Below are positions 1-11,299 of a stretch of DNA of 64,000 bases, one piece after another; the stretch's first letter is position 1, and every line of letters begins with the position of its first letter. Position numbers and translations under genes: made by a program. This DNA is from Kalaharituber pfeilii (lineage: Eukaryota > Ascomycota > Pezizomycetes > Pezizales > Pezizaceae): NCBI GenBank assembly GCA_015179045.1, contig WHUZ01000002.1:186001-250000 (forward strand). Reading direction: 5' to 3'. The notes under the pieces are model-generated. The model was not told the origin of the DNA and did no database searches. It worked only from the letters and a program-made list of their open reading frames with translations.

Positions 1-171
1 GGAGATATATAGTGGAGCCTCCCCGAGGCAGAAACCGGAAGGACCGTCCGGAGGTTTCTGGAATCAGGTTTTAGAAGTTGATAGAAATTTCTTTGTTTGT
101 TAAGCCTGTCTCCGGGCTTCGAGGGCTTGCCCAGGGACCCTGCCATGGCTTGGCGCTGCAAGCGGGGTTAC

Positions 172-206
<35 letters not shown>
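1..206 (+). mobile_element. LINE 3' end (family A), cut by window edge
   Basis: Non-coding 3' tail of a Tad-like LINE ending in poly(A) at 178-206. The body matches, almost base for base, the 3' UTR of the LINE copy at 36423-38054 (minus strand), including the segments AGCCTGTCTCCGGGCTTCG and GCAAGCGGGGTTA. The 5' part lies outside the window, so the left target-site duplication cannot be seen. Confidence 0.85.
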
Positions 207-209
<3 letters not shown>

Positions 210-658
210 CACTGGGATCCATATTATAGCCTCCGTCACCGTAGACCCGCATGGAAGGGGCCCTGATGGAGGAGGATGGGTGCACTACCAGAAGGGTCAG
301 CTGAAGGCCGCGCTGTCGGCCACACCGGCACACGGCTCTAGTGAGGACTGGGAACAGAAGCTAGTGGAGATGAAGATCAGGGTTTGAAACTGGTGCCCCT
401 AGGTGGGACTAGACTGGAGCACAAGGCAGGACGGATAGTCTCGTAACCAGACGCTGACTAGGAGACGGACGCTGAAGAGCAGGGACGACCGAATCGGTCC
501 GTATACTTCAGTGAGAGAAGCATCTGGGTCAAGTGGACCGGTATGGTTCGGTCGATGCCAAGCATGGGGCTGAGTAAGCAAGCCATCGTTGCCTAGCTTC
601 GGCGCGCACATGAGAAGATGTCATTAGTATCAGGCAACGGCTGCGCAAAATCGTAATA
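207..658. other. Intergenic, no supported gene
   Basis: Only short shadow ORFs, with no recognisable domain, RNA gene or repeat. The first bases follow directly on the LINE poly(A) tail. Confidence 0.5.
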
Positions 659-1067
659 GAGACCTTCCGCAACGCCGTCTAGACGGCCGAAAACGCCACT
701 TGACCAGGGTGCGGTCTAGACGGCCCAAAAGACCTTCCGCAAAATTTTAAATTGACGCTAAGAAATTGGCTCGGCAGGGCGGTTTGTGATGCCTCCAGCA
801 ATCTCTCATTTGTCAAAGCTTCTTGTGTATTTCTTGAAGAACTCATGGTATCACGGTAAAGTAGAGACTTTCAGCTATCAATAGATATCTTCAACAATAA
901 AATCAGAGTGTTCGTTGAGGTGCTATAGTGGCTCAAAGTTCTAGACGTAAAAACGGGGGGTTCCCGTCTACTCTAGACGGGCAGCGCCGTCTAGACGTCG
1001 CGCACCGCCACGCTTGGCATTGCTGCAGTGGTCCCGCGCCGTTCTAGACGGCGTTGCGGAAGGTCTC
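659..1067. mobile_element. 409-bp non-autonomous element with terminal inverted repeats
   Basis: The left end GAGACCTTCCGCAACGCCG (from 659) recurs inverted at the right end (to 1067), giving imperfect TIRs of roughly 25-30 bp. The palindrome-like motif CGTCTAGACGG is repeated several times inside. The flanks read TA (657-658 and 1068-1069), as for Tc1/mariner-pogo elements. The same bases also allow a 3-bp AAT duplication, so the superfamily is unsettled. No coding capacity is seen. Part of the left inverted end (GACCTTCCGCAA) occurs again at about 731. Confidence 0.7.
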
Positions 1068-1267
1068 TAATCAACGGAAGTCTCGCTACAGTGCACACGT
1101 GATTGATGGTGAGACTATCATATGAAAGGATTGCACAAGTCGACCTGTCCTTCTCAGCCCAGTTGAAAATATGACATGTAGAATCTGATAAGATAGACTG
1201 AAGGACTGTCACGTGAGTGTGCCCAGGCACCTTCCGTCCGCAAGCGCAAAGTGTAGATCAGCCGGAT

Positions 1268-1353
1268 TTTTTTTTTTGTCAAATAACCCCACTTACAGCT
1301 GTTCGCCATTGCAGGGCCCCTGGGCCGGAGCCCTCGATGCTCGGAGGCAAGCA
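1268..1353 (-). mobile_element. Short LINE 3' tail insertion (family A)
   Basis: Oligo(T) at 1267-1277 followed by a diverged reverse complement of the LINE 3' end. It is flanked by a 14-bp direct repeat, tagatcagccggat (1254-1267) and tagatctgctggat (1354-1367), with 12 of 14 bases equal. Only about 85 bp was inserted, and it is older than the other copies judging by its divergence. Confidence 0.7.
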
Positions 1354-1367
1354 TAGATCTGCTGGAT

Positions 1368-1891
1368 GACAGTCTAAACACCATTGGTTGTCAAAACTAG
1401 GCTGGTACGGTAAGAACCTATAACACCTCATAAGCTATTTGTTTCAATCCATACAATCTAATTATTGCCATACTGTAATAGTGAGAGCCCTGACGAGCAA
1501 GCATCGCGCAGCCCTTGTACAGTTTCAATCATCCGCAGGTACCTTCATCCGTGTCATAAAATTCCACAACTTAAACCACAATCGAAATTAAGATGATACT
1601 CAAGCACAAGATCCTATTTGATACTGCTCGCTCCTGAATATTCATCGTATTCTTGCATGAAACCATATCAGCTACCAAGAGCTAATGCCATTTATCGGAC
1701 ATGTTTTCGCACAGCGAAAGTCAAGGCTACTAAGCATATCTCATGAGGCCTCATCGGCATGCGAGCACTGATTTACCAAAAAAAGAAAAAATGAGGCCTC
1801 ATTTACCTCGTTTATTTGAACATGGCCATATTCGTATACGTTCCTACTAGCGGAACCGTCACCTGAACGGATCTCGTTTAGAACATATAGT
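1368..1891. other. Intergenic, no supported gene
   Basis: Nothing recognisable on either strand. It lies downstream of the small minus-strand gene ending at 1892. Confidence 0.5.
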
Positions 1892-2392
1892 TTACTCGCT
1901 GATTTTTTGGTTTCTGCTCAACCACATTTCACAGCTGTAGACTGCAGTTCCGCCCGCGTCCAAATCACATACCGCAATGTGACATCCATTGGCGCTTTGA
2001 ATAATCATACTTGCTCCCCAGGTTTCTTGTAGCTGCATCACTGGTAGGTACACAATGCCCTTCGCACTAGTGGAAGAACTAAGATTGGGCCTGGATTAAG
2101 TAATTACCTCTTGGTGACCGTTGTTGAGCGTAGGGGAAACCGGGATCTCTCTCCCGGAAATTAAGGGGAAATCTCGGAGATCACCAGGCACACTATAGTA
2201 TGGCCACATTTGTATAGGTACGTTGAGATCTGGGGAACCCTTCATCCGGAAACATAGTGCACCCATCCGGCAAGCTGGAGACCATATGTAATTCCTCCAG
2301 ATTGTTCCTGCTCCGCCCTGACCACGTTTTGTTCTACATCTAGGATCCGGCTTATGCTGCGCTACCGCTAAAATTGGGTTGCTAGTAGTCAT
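1892..2392 (-). CDS. Hypothetical protein, two-exon model
   Basis: I do not recognise this protein. Exon 1 is 2392-2108 (95 codons from ATG at 2392). An intron of 75 bp, 2107-2033, has donor GTAATT and acceptor GCAG. Exon 2 is 2032-1892, ending in TAA. The phase is kept, giving about 141 residues. Exon 2 reads as ordinary folded sequence (it contains ETWGASMIIQSANG and HIAVCDLDAGG), with several cysteines in both exons, so a small globular or secreted protein is possible, but no signal peptide is evident at this start. The AT-rich block begins immediately upstream of the ATG, so the true 5' end may have been lost or may contain a further exon. The intron and the amino-acid composition are the support; no homology was checked. 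Confidence 0.4.
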
Positions 2393-3410
2393 ATATAATT
2401 ATTAACTTTAAATAAAAAAATTATTACTTTTTTATTATTAAATTTTCAATTTTGAAAATATTAGATTATATAATAAAAGCTAACTTGAAATTTAAGTAAA
2501 TAATTATACTTTAATTATAAATATTAGAATTTTAATTCTTTTTTCTTATTATAATAATAAATTCTACTTTAGTAATATTAAATTAGTATAATTGTTATGG
2601 ATTCACTGCAACTGTAGTCGGTGGATGCGCGTACGCAGTATGCGCATATGCGACATAGGCGACATGCGACAGGGGCGCCGGCATCGCAGTCGTGAGTACT
2701 ATATGAGCTACGCAGAGGACTAGTGAGTATCGCTGGTCAAGTGTCTTTTTGGCCTGGCAGACAGTAACTGTTACAATAATATTATACAATTTCTATGGTT
2801 GCAATATATTTATTTATAATTAGTAGTAGAGCAAGAAATATTTAATAAGAAGTATTAAGAGAGTGAATTATTATAGAGAGTAGATTATTACTATATTAGG
2901 CATATTATTTATATTTATTGTAAAGATAATAAAAGTAAAAGTATATAAACTTCTAGTTGCTATTTTTTAACTAGTTATATATAATTTACTTTATTCTTAT
3001 AAATATAAGTAATTTTATAGTTAAACTAATTATAATATTAATAGTAGTATTTATATTAAATTTAAGTACTTATTAGTTTTACTTATTAGTTTTGCTTTAT
3101 AAAATTAGGTTTTTTTTATAATAAAACTTAGACTAACAAGTTGAAATAAATATATATTAAAAATCTTTTATTTATTATATAAATAATTCTTATCTTAATT
3201 TTCTTTTTAGTTCTATTTTTAGCTTATTATATAAGTTTTTTTATAAAAAAAGACTTGACTTATTATAGAAAGTTAGTTTTAATTTAAAGTAAAAACTTAT
3301 AATTAAAAATTAACTTAGACTATTTTAGACTGATATAAATACTAACTAATAGTATTTTAAATTATTTATAATTTTAAAGTCTATTACTTTTATATTATAC
3401 TCATTGTCAC
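2393..3410. other. AT-rich block, no genes
   Basis: Dense runs of TTATA, AATTA and TTTAATT, with stops in all frames; a short normal-composition island at about 2600-2770 interrupts it. The same composition resumes at about 3869-3958 and again at 9496-9700, on both sides of the copia element. This is the look of old repeats decayed by repeat-induced point mutation (RIP) or of an AT isochore. The cause is inference. Confidence 0.7.
2618..2770. repeat. Dispersed repeat, copy 1
   Basis: The segment around 2698-2770 (TATATGAGCTACG, then GTCAAGTGTCTTTTTGGCC) is repeated with few changes at about 38050-38125. The preceding part (GCGTACGCAGTATGCGCATA) has weaker counterparts at about 36380-36422, on the other side of the LINE at 36423-38054. 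Confidence 0.6.
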
Positions 3411-3868
3411 GACCCGATGCCTGCGTCGCCGCACTCAGGGTAACGGTTACTAGCTACCGCCCAAATAAACCGGCTACCGCTCAATTGCTGAACTTCCATG
3501 ATAAGCCGGCTGCTAAACTACCAAGAGAGGCCAGTTACTGATCGTCCACTAGATGTGAAAAGTCTGCTTTCGCCGCACGTCCTTGTTGCGCGTCCTTGTT
3601 GTGAAAATTCTGTGTTTCACCGCCATGTCTTTGCTTCTTGGCCACAGGGCCCAATATGGCCGCCTTGTAGATAGTTCTTTCCTTCCTCATCTATTGTCTT
3701 GTCAATCAATGATCCGCCTGGCCTGAGTCTATGACACCTCCAAACTCCTGAACTGTGACACCTCTGAACTCCTGAACCATGACACCTCTGAACTCCTGAA
3801 CTGTAACACCTCCGAAATCGCTAGAATCCGCTAGGACGTATCCCTTGGTCGTTTAGACAGCCCGCTTG
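3411..3868. repeat. Normal-GC island with a short tandem repeat; possible solo LTR
   Basis: A block of ordinary composition inside the AT-rich region. It starts near TGTCACGACCC, a common start for fungal Ty3/gypsy LTRs, but no clear 5-bp target duplication or matching LTR end was found. At about 3730-3815 there are three to four tandem copies of a 25-26 bp unit containing TGACACCTCTGAACTCCTGAA. No coding sequence. Confidence 0.35.
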
Positions 3869-3963
3869 TGATACTTATAAATCTTTATCTTATACTTTAC
3901 TTTATTATTAATGTTTTATCTATACTACTATTTTATACCTCAAACCTTTATATTTATAATACT

Positions 3964-4289
3964 TGTTGAAAGATACGAGCTGAGGCATGCAACGAGTTAA
4001 GCTGATGCGAGACACAAGCTGATGCTGTTGTCATATTCAGCTGTTCTTACCACTGCATATGTCGTCATCTTCAGCTCTCATCATATTGCAGCAACACAGC
4101 CTCATATCTTGGCTCAGCTACTTTGGCAAACTCATGCTCATGACAACGTCATAAGTATTAATAAGTCTCATGACTACGTCATATATTTTAATGACTCTCG
4201 TGTATATAAATCATTGTTTTTCTCTCTCATGTTTAGCATTAATTAATTCATCAGTCCTCACTGCTTTATTGCCATCTCGGTTTTTAACA
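3964..4289 (+). repeat. 5' LTR of copia element
   Basis: 326 bp, TG...CA ends, with a TATATAAA box at 4203-4210 as a likely promoter. It also contains direct repeats of GACTACGTCAT-like motifs (about 4145-4190). Confidence 0.95.
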
Positions 4290-4301
4290 GGTTATGAGCC
4301 C
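4290..4301 (+). promoter_or_regulatory. Primer-binding site, half-tRNA(iMet) type
   Basis: The 12 bases directly after the 5' LTR, GGTTATGAGCCC, are complementary to GGGCTCATAACC. That is the anticodon stem-loop of initiator tRNA-Met, not its 3' acceptor end. Copia-type elements are known to prime from a cleaved 5' half of this tRNA, and this fits that mode. The tRNA sequence is recalled, not checked. Confidence 0.8.
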
Positions 4302-4439
4302 GGACTGTGCTATATAGTCCACCGCATTTAAGTCGCTCATCGCACCTCTCGCTCATCGCACTCCTTGCTCACCGCACTCCTCACTTCTCGCACTCCTCGC
4401 TACTTACACTCATTATCGTTCCTCACCACTTACCTTACG

Positions 4440-7400
4440 ATGTCTACCTCTACTATCACTGCTACCACGGCCACTGCGCCTGAGATCTATACCAGCAAAA
4501 ATGGATCAGTCCCTAAGCTGACCACTGAGAACTACAGAGAATGGCGCCTAGGTGTAAAGTATATTCTCCGTGCTGACAGATCTTGGAATATTGTGCAAGG
4601 AATAGAGCAACTACCTGCGCCTCCTGTCCATGCCCCTAATGCTAGACAAGCAGCCATAGCAGAGGCTGACAGAGTATATGAATCTCAACTTGAGTCCTAT
4701 GAACAGCGCAAGTGGCGCGCTGCCTCTACCCTCTACTGCTCAGCTACGAAGGCAATACAAGCCTATATTGATGAAGACAGCGAACCTCATACCATTTGGA
4801 CCACACTTCAGGATCATTTTGATACTGCAGAAAGCCGCGCTGGACCTACCTATTTACGTACGCAGTTTGAGTCAGAAAAACAACAAGAGCAGCAAACAGT
4901 TGATCAATATATCAGTATCTTGTTAGACTATCAGCATCAGTTAGCCCACTCAGAAAACCAGAAGATTACTGATGGTGCTCTTATCCACCACCTGCTTACA
5001 ACTCTTCGTTCACCCTATGAGCATATTGTTGATATCATTCTAAGCCAACCTGCTGAACAACAGACACGAGCACATGTATTCAACAGTTTGCGCACCTATG
5101 AGAAAAGAAAGCTGCTAAACACCGTTGAGAACGCTGGAGTACTTGCAGCCATCAGCAAACCTGACCATGTCAGCAAACAACATAAGCACAACAGCTACAG
5201 GGATAAGAAGAAAGGTCACTACAGCAAAAGAAACCGTCAGACTAATGAGGTCAATGCTCGCAGGCCTAAACGCATTGCAGGAGTATGCTGGTACTGCACA
5301 CGAGAAGGACATAAGGCAGAGGATTGCAGGGTCAGGAAGAAGGCAAATGAACTCAAGAATAAAAGGCAGACGCTAAACCCAGATAATAGCAATTGCTCAA
5401 ACGTTAAGGTAGCAAGAGCCTATGCTGCTAAAGATGCTACAGTATCTATGACAAGAGCTATTCTCAGAAACAGCCTGCGCAGAACCTGGTATGTTGACTC
5501 TGGTGCTTCTGACCACATGTGCTCTACACTGTCAGATTTCGATAGCTATAAAAGGCTCGCCAAACCACGCAAAGTACTACTAGGTGACAACTACACTATC
5601 TTCGCTACAGCAATAGGGACTATGCATATTCAGGGTAACCCAGGCAGCAATCAACATCTAACTCTCAAATCAGTTCTGTACGTTCCAGATCTCAAATGTA
5701 ACCTCTTCTCAGTAGGTAAAGCAGACAAAGCTGGCTTCAGTCTTACCTTCAAGCAAGGCACTTGCTTAATCTCAAATGAATATAATCAATGTGTTACTAC
5801 GGCCAAACGAAACCATGGAATGTATATCCTAGATGTAACAACACAACGGCCAACAGCCGCCGCCTCCGTACCTGCCACTGCCGTACCTGCCGCCGCCGCC
5901 GTACCTGCCACTGCCGCCGCCGCCATACCTGCCACTGCCGTACCTGCCGCCGCCGCCGTACCTGCTACCACTGGAGCTGCCGCCTCATCTACTGCATCAG
6001 ACTTATCCTTGGCTAAAGATACACTCGAACTTTGGCATTATCGCCTAGGGCACCTCAATACAGGCGCTGTCAAGGCACTTGCAAATAGTCTAGCAACAGG
6101 CATAGATCTTCGAAAATCAGAATTCTCAAAACCAGACAGTCCCTGCTTTCCATGTCTTCAAGGCAAACAAAAAGTCACTATTAATCGAACCCCATCTGAG
6201 AGGGCTACTGAGCCTCTTCAGCTCATCCACTCTGATTTGGCAGGCCCATTTCCAGTCACACCAGGAAACTCCAGATACTTCCTCCTCTACATCGATGACT
6301 TCACACGCATGACATGGATATATATACTTCAATCAAAAACTGTGGAAGAAGTATGCAGTGCCTTTCAGGACTTTAAGGCGCATGTAGAGAAGGAAAGTGG
6401 GAGAGTTATCAGGCGTTTCAGATGTGACAATGGCAAAGGAGAGTATGATAACCGCAGATTTCGAAGTATTCTATCAAGCAGTGGTATCTCCTACGAACCC
6501 AGTGCACCATATACTCAGCATCAGAATGGAGTTAGTGAAAGAAAGATCAGAACTATTAAGGAGATGGCAGTATCTATGAGATGTGCTGCTAAACTTGGCG
6601 AGGAATTCTGGGCTGAGGCCACTGCAACAGCTGTCTATATCCTAAATCGGTCACCCACACGAGCTCTCGAGAATATGACACCTTATGAGGCCTGGTAGGG
6701 CAAGAAACCAGCTCTGCATCACCTACGCATCTTTGGATGCTATGCTTATGCATATATTCCTAAACAGAAGCGGCGCACTGGGCAAGCGAAGTCACAGCAG
6801 TGCATATTCTTAGGCTATGCACCCAACACAACTAAGCAATGGCGAGTCTGGGACCCACAAGGCCGCCGTGCATACTATGTGGCTGATGTCACTTTCGATG
6901 AGAGGAAACCTTTCTGTATTATTACTGAGCAGCTGCCAGCAAACGTGCCTGCTAGTACTAAAGAATTACTAGATATTGACATGTCAGATATTAGGCCAGA
7001 AGATAGAATTACAGAAATTTCTGATGAAACGGCAATGCAGGAAGCAAGCTCAACAACCGAAGTCACTACACCTCTACAGGCAGAGCATGTTATGCCATCA
7101 AGACCACGTCTACGTCTTGGAGAAGAAATTATTGAAGAACCGCATAGTTCACACCCAAGTCACTTACATGTGGCAGCTAGCTCATCAGAAAATGGTAAAA
7201 ATTCTAATATCCCTGCAGGCCATACAATTCCTGTATCCACTGTGCATAATGCAAGTGAAGAGATATCTAGATGTTGCCATACACTAGAATCTGGTACTCT
7301 CCAAGCCACCCCTGATGAAGGAAGACTTGAAACTCTCAATGCACTAGCAGATGCTCTATGGAGATCTGACTATACTATTCCAGTAATAGCATTTCAAGTC

Positions 7401-9020
7401 AGACCAGTAAAGGAGGCAATTGGTGAACCGACTAGCTACCGGCAAGCCATGCAAAGCCCTGACTGTGTTGAGTGGGAGAAAGCTATGGATGAAGAATACA
7501 ATTCGCTCTTAGCAAATCAAACCTGGATGCTTGTTGACCGAGTTCAAGTGCCTGAGAGTAAGAGTATAATTGGCTGCAAATGGGTGTACAAACTAAAACA
7601 AAATGCTGATGGCAGTATAAGATATAAAGCTCGCCTAGTGATTAAAGGCTATGAGCAGAGGGCAGGAGTTGATTATGAAGAAACCTTTGCTCCAGTTGCT
7701 AAATTTGCTACAGTTCGAATGCTAATGGCAATTGCTGCAGAACATGACCTTGATATTGATCAAATGGACGTAGTTACAGCGTTCCTTCATCCTGAACTCG
7801 ATGAAGAGGTCTATATGGAGCTACCAGAAGGCTTCAGCAACAATAGCAATCAAGTTTGCAGACTGCGGAAAGCCCTATATGGTCTTAAGCAAGCACCAAG
7901 AGCATGGTATTCTGATATTGATGCATATTTGATATCCATTGGCTTTCACCGCTCAACTGAGGATCCTAATCTTTATATCATGTTAGGAATCCTGCTACTA
8001 CTTTGGGTTGATGATATCTTGATATTCTCATCGAATTTAGTACTCAAGAACCAAATAAAGAAACAACTTGCCAGTAAATACAACATGAAGGATCTTGGAC
8101 CTGCTAAGCTGTTCATTGGATTAGAAATTACTCGAGACCGGCTAAATCGCATAATCTGGCTACACCAAAGTAAATATATCAGCAGTATTCTGAGGCATTT
8201 TGGTATGGAGCACTGCAAGGGGCTATCTACTCCACTTGATCCTAATACTAAAATACAAGCCATTGGAAATATTAATACTCCTCTTACACCAGCCGAAGTA
8301 TATCAATACCAGTCACTAGTTGGGAAACTCATGTATGCAATGCTTGGAACCCGGCCTGATTTAGCCTTTACAGTATCTACACTTGGACAATTCAATGCCA
8401 CTCCTCTCTCTCAACATATGGTAGCTGCAAAACGTGTCCTTCGATACCTACAACATACACATCATCATGGCCTATTGTTCCAAGGCTCATACTCAGGTAC
8501 ACAATCTATTATAGGCTATCATCGTCCTATAGGGTATAGTGACTCTGACTGGGCTGGTGATATTGATACTCGGAAGTCAACTTCTGGCTATGTCTTCACG
8601 CTCGCTAATGCTGCAATCTCATGGAAGTCAAGAAAGCAACCTACAATAGCACTATCTACAACTGAGGCAGAATATATGGCTGCTACAGAGGCCTGCAAAG
8701 AAGGTATATGGCTTCGAAGATTGTTTGATGAAATCAGGAGCAAGTGGGAGACTGGCTATCAACATGAAACTGAAGGACAACTTATTCGAATTGACAATAA
8801 TGGAGCTATTGACTTAGCTAAAGACCCAAAGCATCATGATAGGACTAAGCATATTGCGATTCGGCATCATTTTATTCGAGAGGCTATTGAGTCTGGAGCA
8901 ATCTCACTTGAGTATGTCAAAAGCGATGAAAATTTAGCTGATATCTGCACGAAGGCATTGGCTCGAGTAAAACATGAATACCTCATGAAAGAAATGGGTG
9001 TCAGGGTATTTCAGAGCTAG
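4440..9020 (+). pseudogene. Copia gag-pol polyprotein with one in-frame stop
   Basis: The frame opens at 4365; I prefer the ATG at 4440, just before a Ser/Thr-rich start. Order: Gag with UBN2-like helical region; CCHC knuckle CWYCTREGHKAEDC (about 5286); protease YVDSGASDH (about 5490); Ala/Pro/Thr-rich linker; integrase zinc site HYRLGHLN (about 6037) and catalytic core starting HSDLAGPF; RT with YGLKQAPRAW (about 7880) and WVDDI (about 8007); RNase H with SDSDWAGD (about 8540) and STTEAEYMA. A single TAG at 6696-6698 stops translation in the integrase C-terminal part. The same frame then continues without interruption to 9020. A single base change explains the stop, so this copy should lack RT unless the stop is read through. 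No programmed frameshift is needed, as is usual for copia. Confidence 0.93.
5855..5985 (+). repeat. In-frame GCC/GTACCTGCC minisatellite
   Basis: Alternating GTACCTGCC and GCCGCCGCC units encode a (V/I)PAT-AAAA linker between the protease and integrase. Two near-identical higher-order units are visible, which suggests recent slippage. Confidence 0.85.
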
Positions 9021-9155
9021 TATTCTTTCTATTTTTCTTGTGTTGAACACTCTTTTCCTTACCACGATGCTTTTTGTCCCACAGGGTTTTAGCACTGGAA
9101 AGGTTTTTATTGAGGTCAACAGTTCTGTATCATTCATTGTCAGAGCATTTCATTT

Positions 9156-9164
9156 GAGTGGGAG
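9156..9164 (+). promoter_or_regulatory. Polypurine tract of copia element
   Basis: GAGTGGGAG directly abuts the 3' LTR start at 9165, the expected place for plus-strand priming. It is short and broken by one T. Confidence 0.7.
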
Positions 9165-9490
9165 TGTTGAAAGATACGAGCTGAGGCATGCAACGAGTTA
9201 AGCTGATGCGAGACACAAGCTGATGCTGTTGTCATATTCAGCTGTTCTTACCACTGCATATGTCGTCATCTTCAGCTCTCATCATATTGCAGCAACACAG
9301 CCTCATATCTTGGCTCAGCTACTTTGGCAAACTCATGCTCATGACAACGTCATAAGTATTAATAAGTCTCATGACTACGTCATATATTTTAATGACTCTC
9401 GTGTATATAAATCATTGTTTTTCTCTCTCATGTTTAGCATTAATTAATTCATCAGTCCTCACTGCTTTATTGCCATCTCGGTTTTTAACA
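9165..9490 (+). repeat. 3' LTR of copia element
   Basis: 326 bp with no difference from the 5' LTR seen by eye. It is followed by the target duplication atact. Confidence 0.95.
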
Positions 9491-9495
9491 ATACT

Positions 9496-9846
9496 TACTA
9501 ATTATTTAAAGTAGGTCTTACTTTAGCTATAATATAGAAAAGAAAGTTAAATATAAATTACTTCCTTTATTATAATATCTTTATAATAGCTTTAACAAAT
9601 ATATAGCTACTAATAAAAGTTTAAGAAATACAGAACTTATAACTTAGTATTCTTACTTATAAATACGAAACCTATAACAAAAACTTTATATTCTTTCCTA
9701 CATGCATTAGACGTCGTGCCAAGAGGCACTAAATAGGCTTGGCAGCGATCCTGCTCATGGCTCTCCACGATCGGACAACTCTAGATCTTCAAGCAATCCC
9801 ATCTGCAGACACCTGATCATCTTTGCACATCTTCATCGACCCAGAG
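9496..9846. other. AT-rich flank and upstream region of HNH gene
   Basis: AT-rich to about 9700, then normal composition. No gene is seen; the second half is the likely promoter of the gene starting at 9847. Confidence 0.5.
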
Positions 9847-11152
9847 ATGAACGTGTCACCCCTTCAATACCCACCCATTTTAGAGCGCAGTTCGCTTAAC
9901 AGCGCCAGCGTGGCCCCGCTGCCACAGGACATTCGTGCAAGAATAACAGCAACGTTACAACAGGATGCACCGACGGGACAACATAGTGTATCACGAGGTT
10001 TTGTAGCACTCTGTAACTGCAGCTTGCTGGGACATGCGTCCGTACTTGATGTTACCACTGTGCATGACGCACTAACCAAGAGCTCAGCTACCGATCTTCA
10101 GGCCCTTGCTGGCTGTATTACTTTAGGACTTCGAGACTGTATACATAAAGGTGTCCCTTCCGGAATACGTTGCACAAGCTGACTGCTTATACAGAGCTTG
10201 CGCAAGGCGGAACACATCAGGCGTCAGTTGCTGGATCTTCTACACATGTATCTGGTCATAACACTGTTCCCTCCTCCTATACTCCAACTCTACGGTCTTC
10301 CAAAGCCGCTGCAATGGTATATGCTTGAACCCCTTGACGCTCCTGCATCTTTGTTTTCTAACATACAACATACAGGCAAAGGAGCGTGACAACGGAACGT
10401 GCATAGTCTCAGGAAGCACACTAGCAGTGCAGATTGCACACATCTTTCCCTACTCTGCGGGAAACTTACCAGGCTTCGAAAACAAGCCTAATCTGGTGAA
10501 GCTGTTGGAGCTTTTCGCCGGACCACAGGTCCTGGCCCGACTGAAAGACTACCTGGGGCCAACGGGTAGTGAACCTACTCGAACCCATATAAATCGTTTG
10601 GAGAATTTGATTTGTCTTGGCATGCTTGAGCACCATTACTGGAGGAGAGGGTTGTTCGTTTTGGAGCCTGTTGGAGATCCCTTGGCGGCGCTTCCCACTC
10701 CAACATCTCCCCTTGTTGAGTACAGCGTGCGGGTTTCATGGCTAACGCGAAACTCAGCCGATCAGAAGCTAGACATGACCCAAGTGATGGATATTGGACA
10801 GCCACTTGCTCTAGCCAACGATCCAGAGCTAAACCAACCATACATCCGGAATTATAGAACTAGTATTGGCAAAGACACCGGTGCTATTATTGTGCTAAGA
10901 ACGCCGGATGCCATAAAATACCCGCTTCCACATCCGGACCTGCTGATGCTACACGCTGCACTTTCACGACTTGTGCGCTGTGCAGGGGCAGCGCCAGTGG
11001 AGGATGATTTTGCAACTGAGGATAGCGAGGACGACGGGGAGTTCATGGCAAATGGCGAAGGTGCGACACATGCAGAAGCAGCCCAACAAGTTTCAGAGGT
11101 CGATGTTTCCGAAGCTTCATTTGCCTTGCAGCGGTTCCTGAGAGAGCCCTAG
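9847..11152 (+). CDS. HNH endonuclease-domain protein, three exons
   Basis: Model: 9847-10150, 10195-10316, 10376-11152, about 400 residues. Intron 1 (44 bp) has a weak donor GTGTCC and a CTGAC branch site. Intron 2 (59 bp, GTATAT..CTAAC..ACAG) is strong. Phases agree across both. Exon 3 opens with the fungal HNH_2-type motif: a TCIVSG strand turn followed by AHIFPYS, where the His is the expected metal/catalytic residue. Further on, ENLICL and HHYW fit the Asn and last His of the fold. The N-terminus is a Ser/Thr-rich helical segment, and the C-terminus has an acidic stretch (EDDFATEDSEDDGE). Many fungi carry families of such proteins with unknown role; nuclease activity is inferred from the motif only. 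A family-B micro-insertion lies 86 bp after the stop. Confidence 0.75.
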
Positions 11153-11237
11153 GAGGACTTGCACCCGGCCCAGTTCTCGGCGAAAGCACCTGCAGCCTAT
11201 ACACATTCAGGGCCCATAATCAGTTCAGTCTCTGATG

Positions 11238-11254
11238 CGGCACGCGAGTAATGA

Positions 11255-11286
<32 letters not shown>
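11238..11286 (+). mobile_element. Family B micro-retroposon (20-nt body + A29)
   Basis: Perfect 13-bp target duplication tcagtctctgatg at 11225-11237 and 11287-11299. Between them is only a body of about 20 nt (starting CGGCACGCGAG) and a poly(A) run. This is the shortest body seen in the window. Confidence 0.9.
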
Positions 11287-11289
<3 letters not shown>

Positions 11290-11299
11290 GTCTCTGATG

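Larger units (their letters stand above)
3964..9490 (+). mobile_element. Complete Ty1/copia LTR retrotransposon
   Basis: A 5,527-bp element inserted in AT-rich DNA with a 5-bp target duplication, atact, at 3959-3963 and 9491-9495. The two 326-bp LTRs start TGTTGAAAG, end TTTTTAACA and appear identical by eye, which indicates recent insertion. Between them are a primer-binding site, one gag-pol reading frame in copia order (Gag, protease, integrase, RT, RNase H), broken once by a stop codon, and a short polypurine tract. Confidence 0.95.

Noticed and set aside
3411..3868. Solo Ty3/gypsy LTR starting TGTCACGACCC
   Set aside because: No matching 3' end, no 5-bp duplication and no second copy in the window, so it is kept only as a low-confidence repeat.
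4022..4246. 74-codon ORF identical at 4022 and 9223
   Set aside because: It lies wholly inside the copia LTRs and is duplicated because the LTRs are; no sign of a protein.
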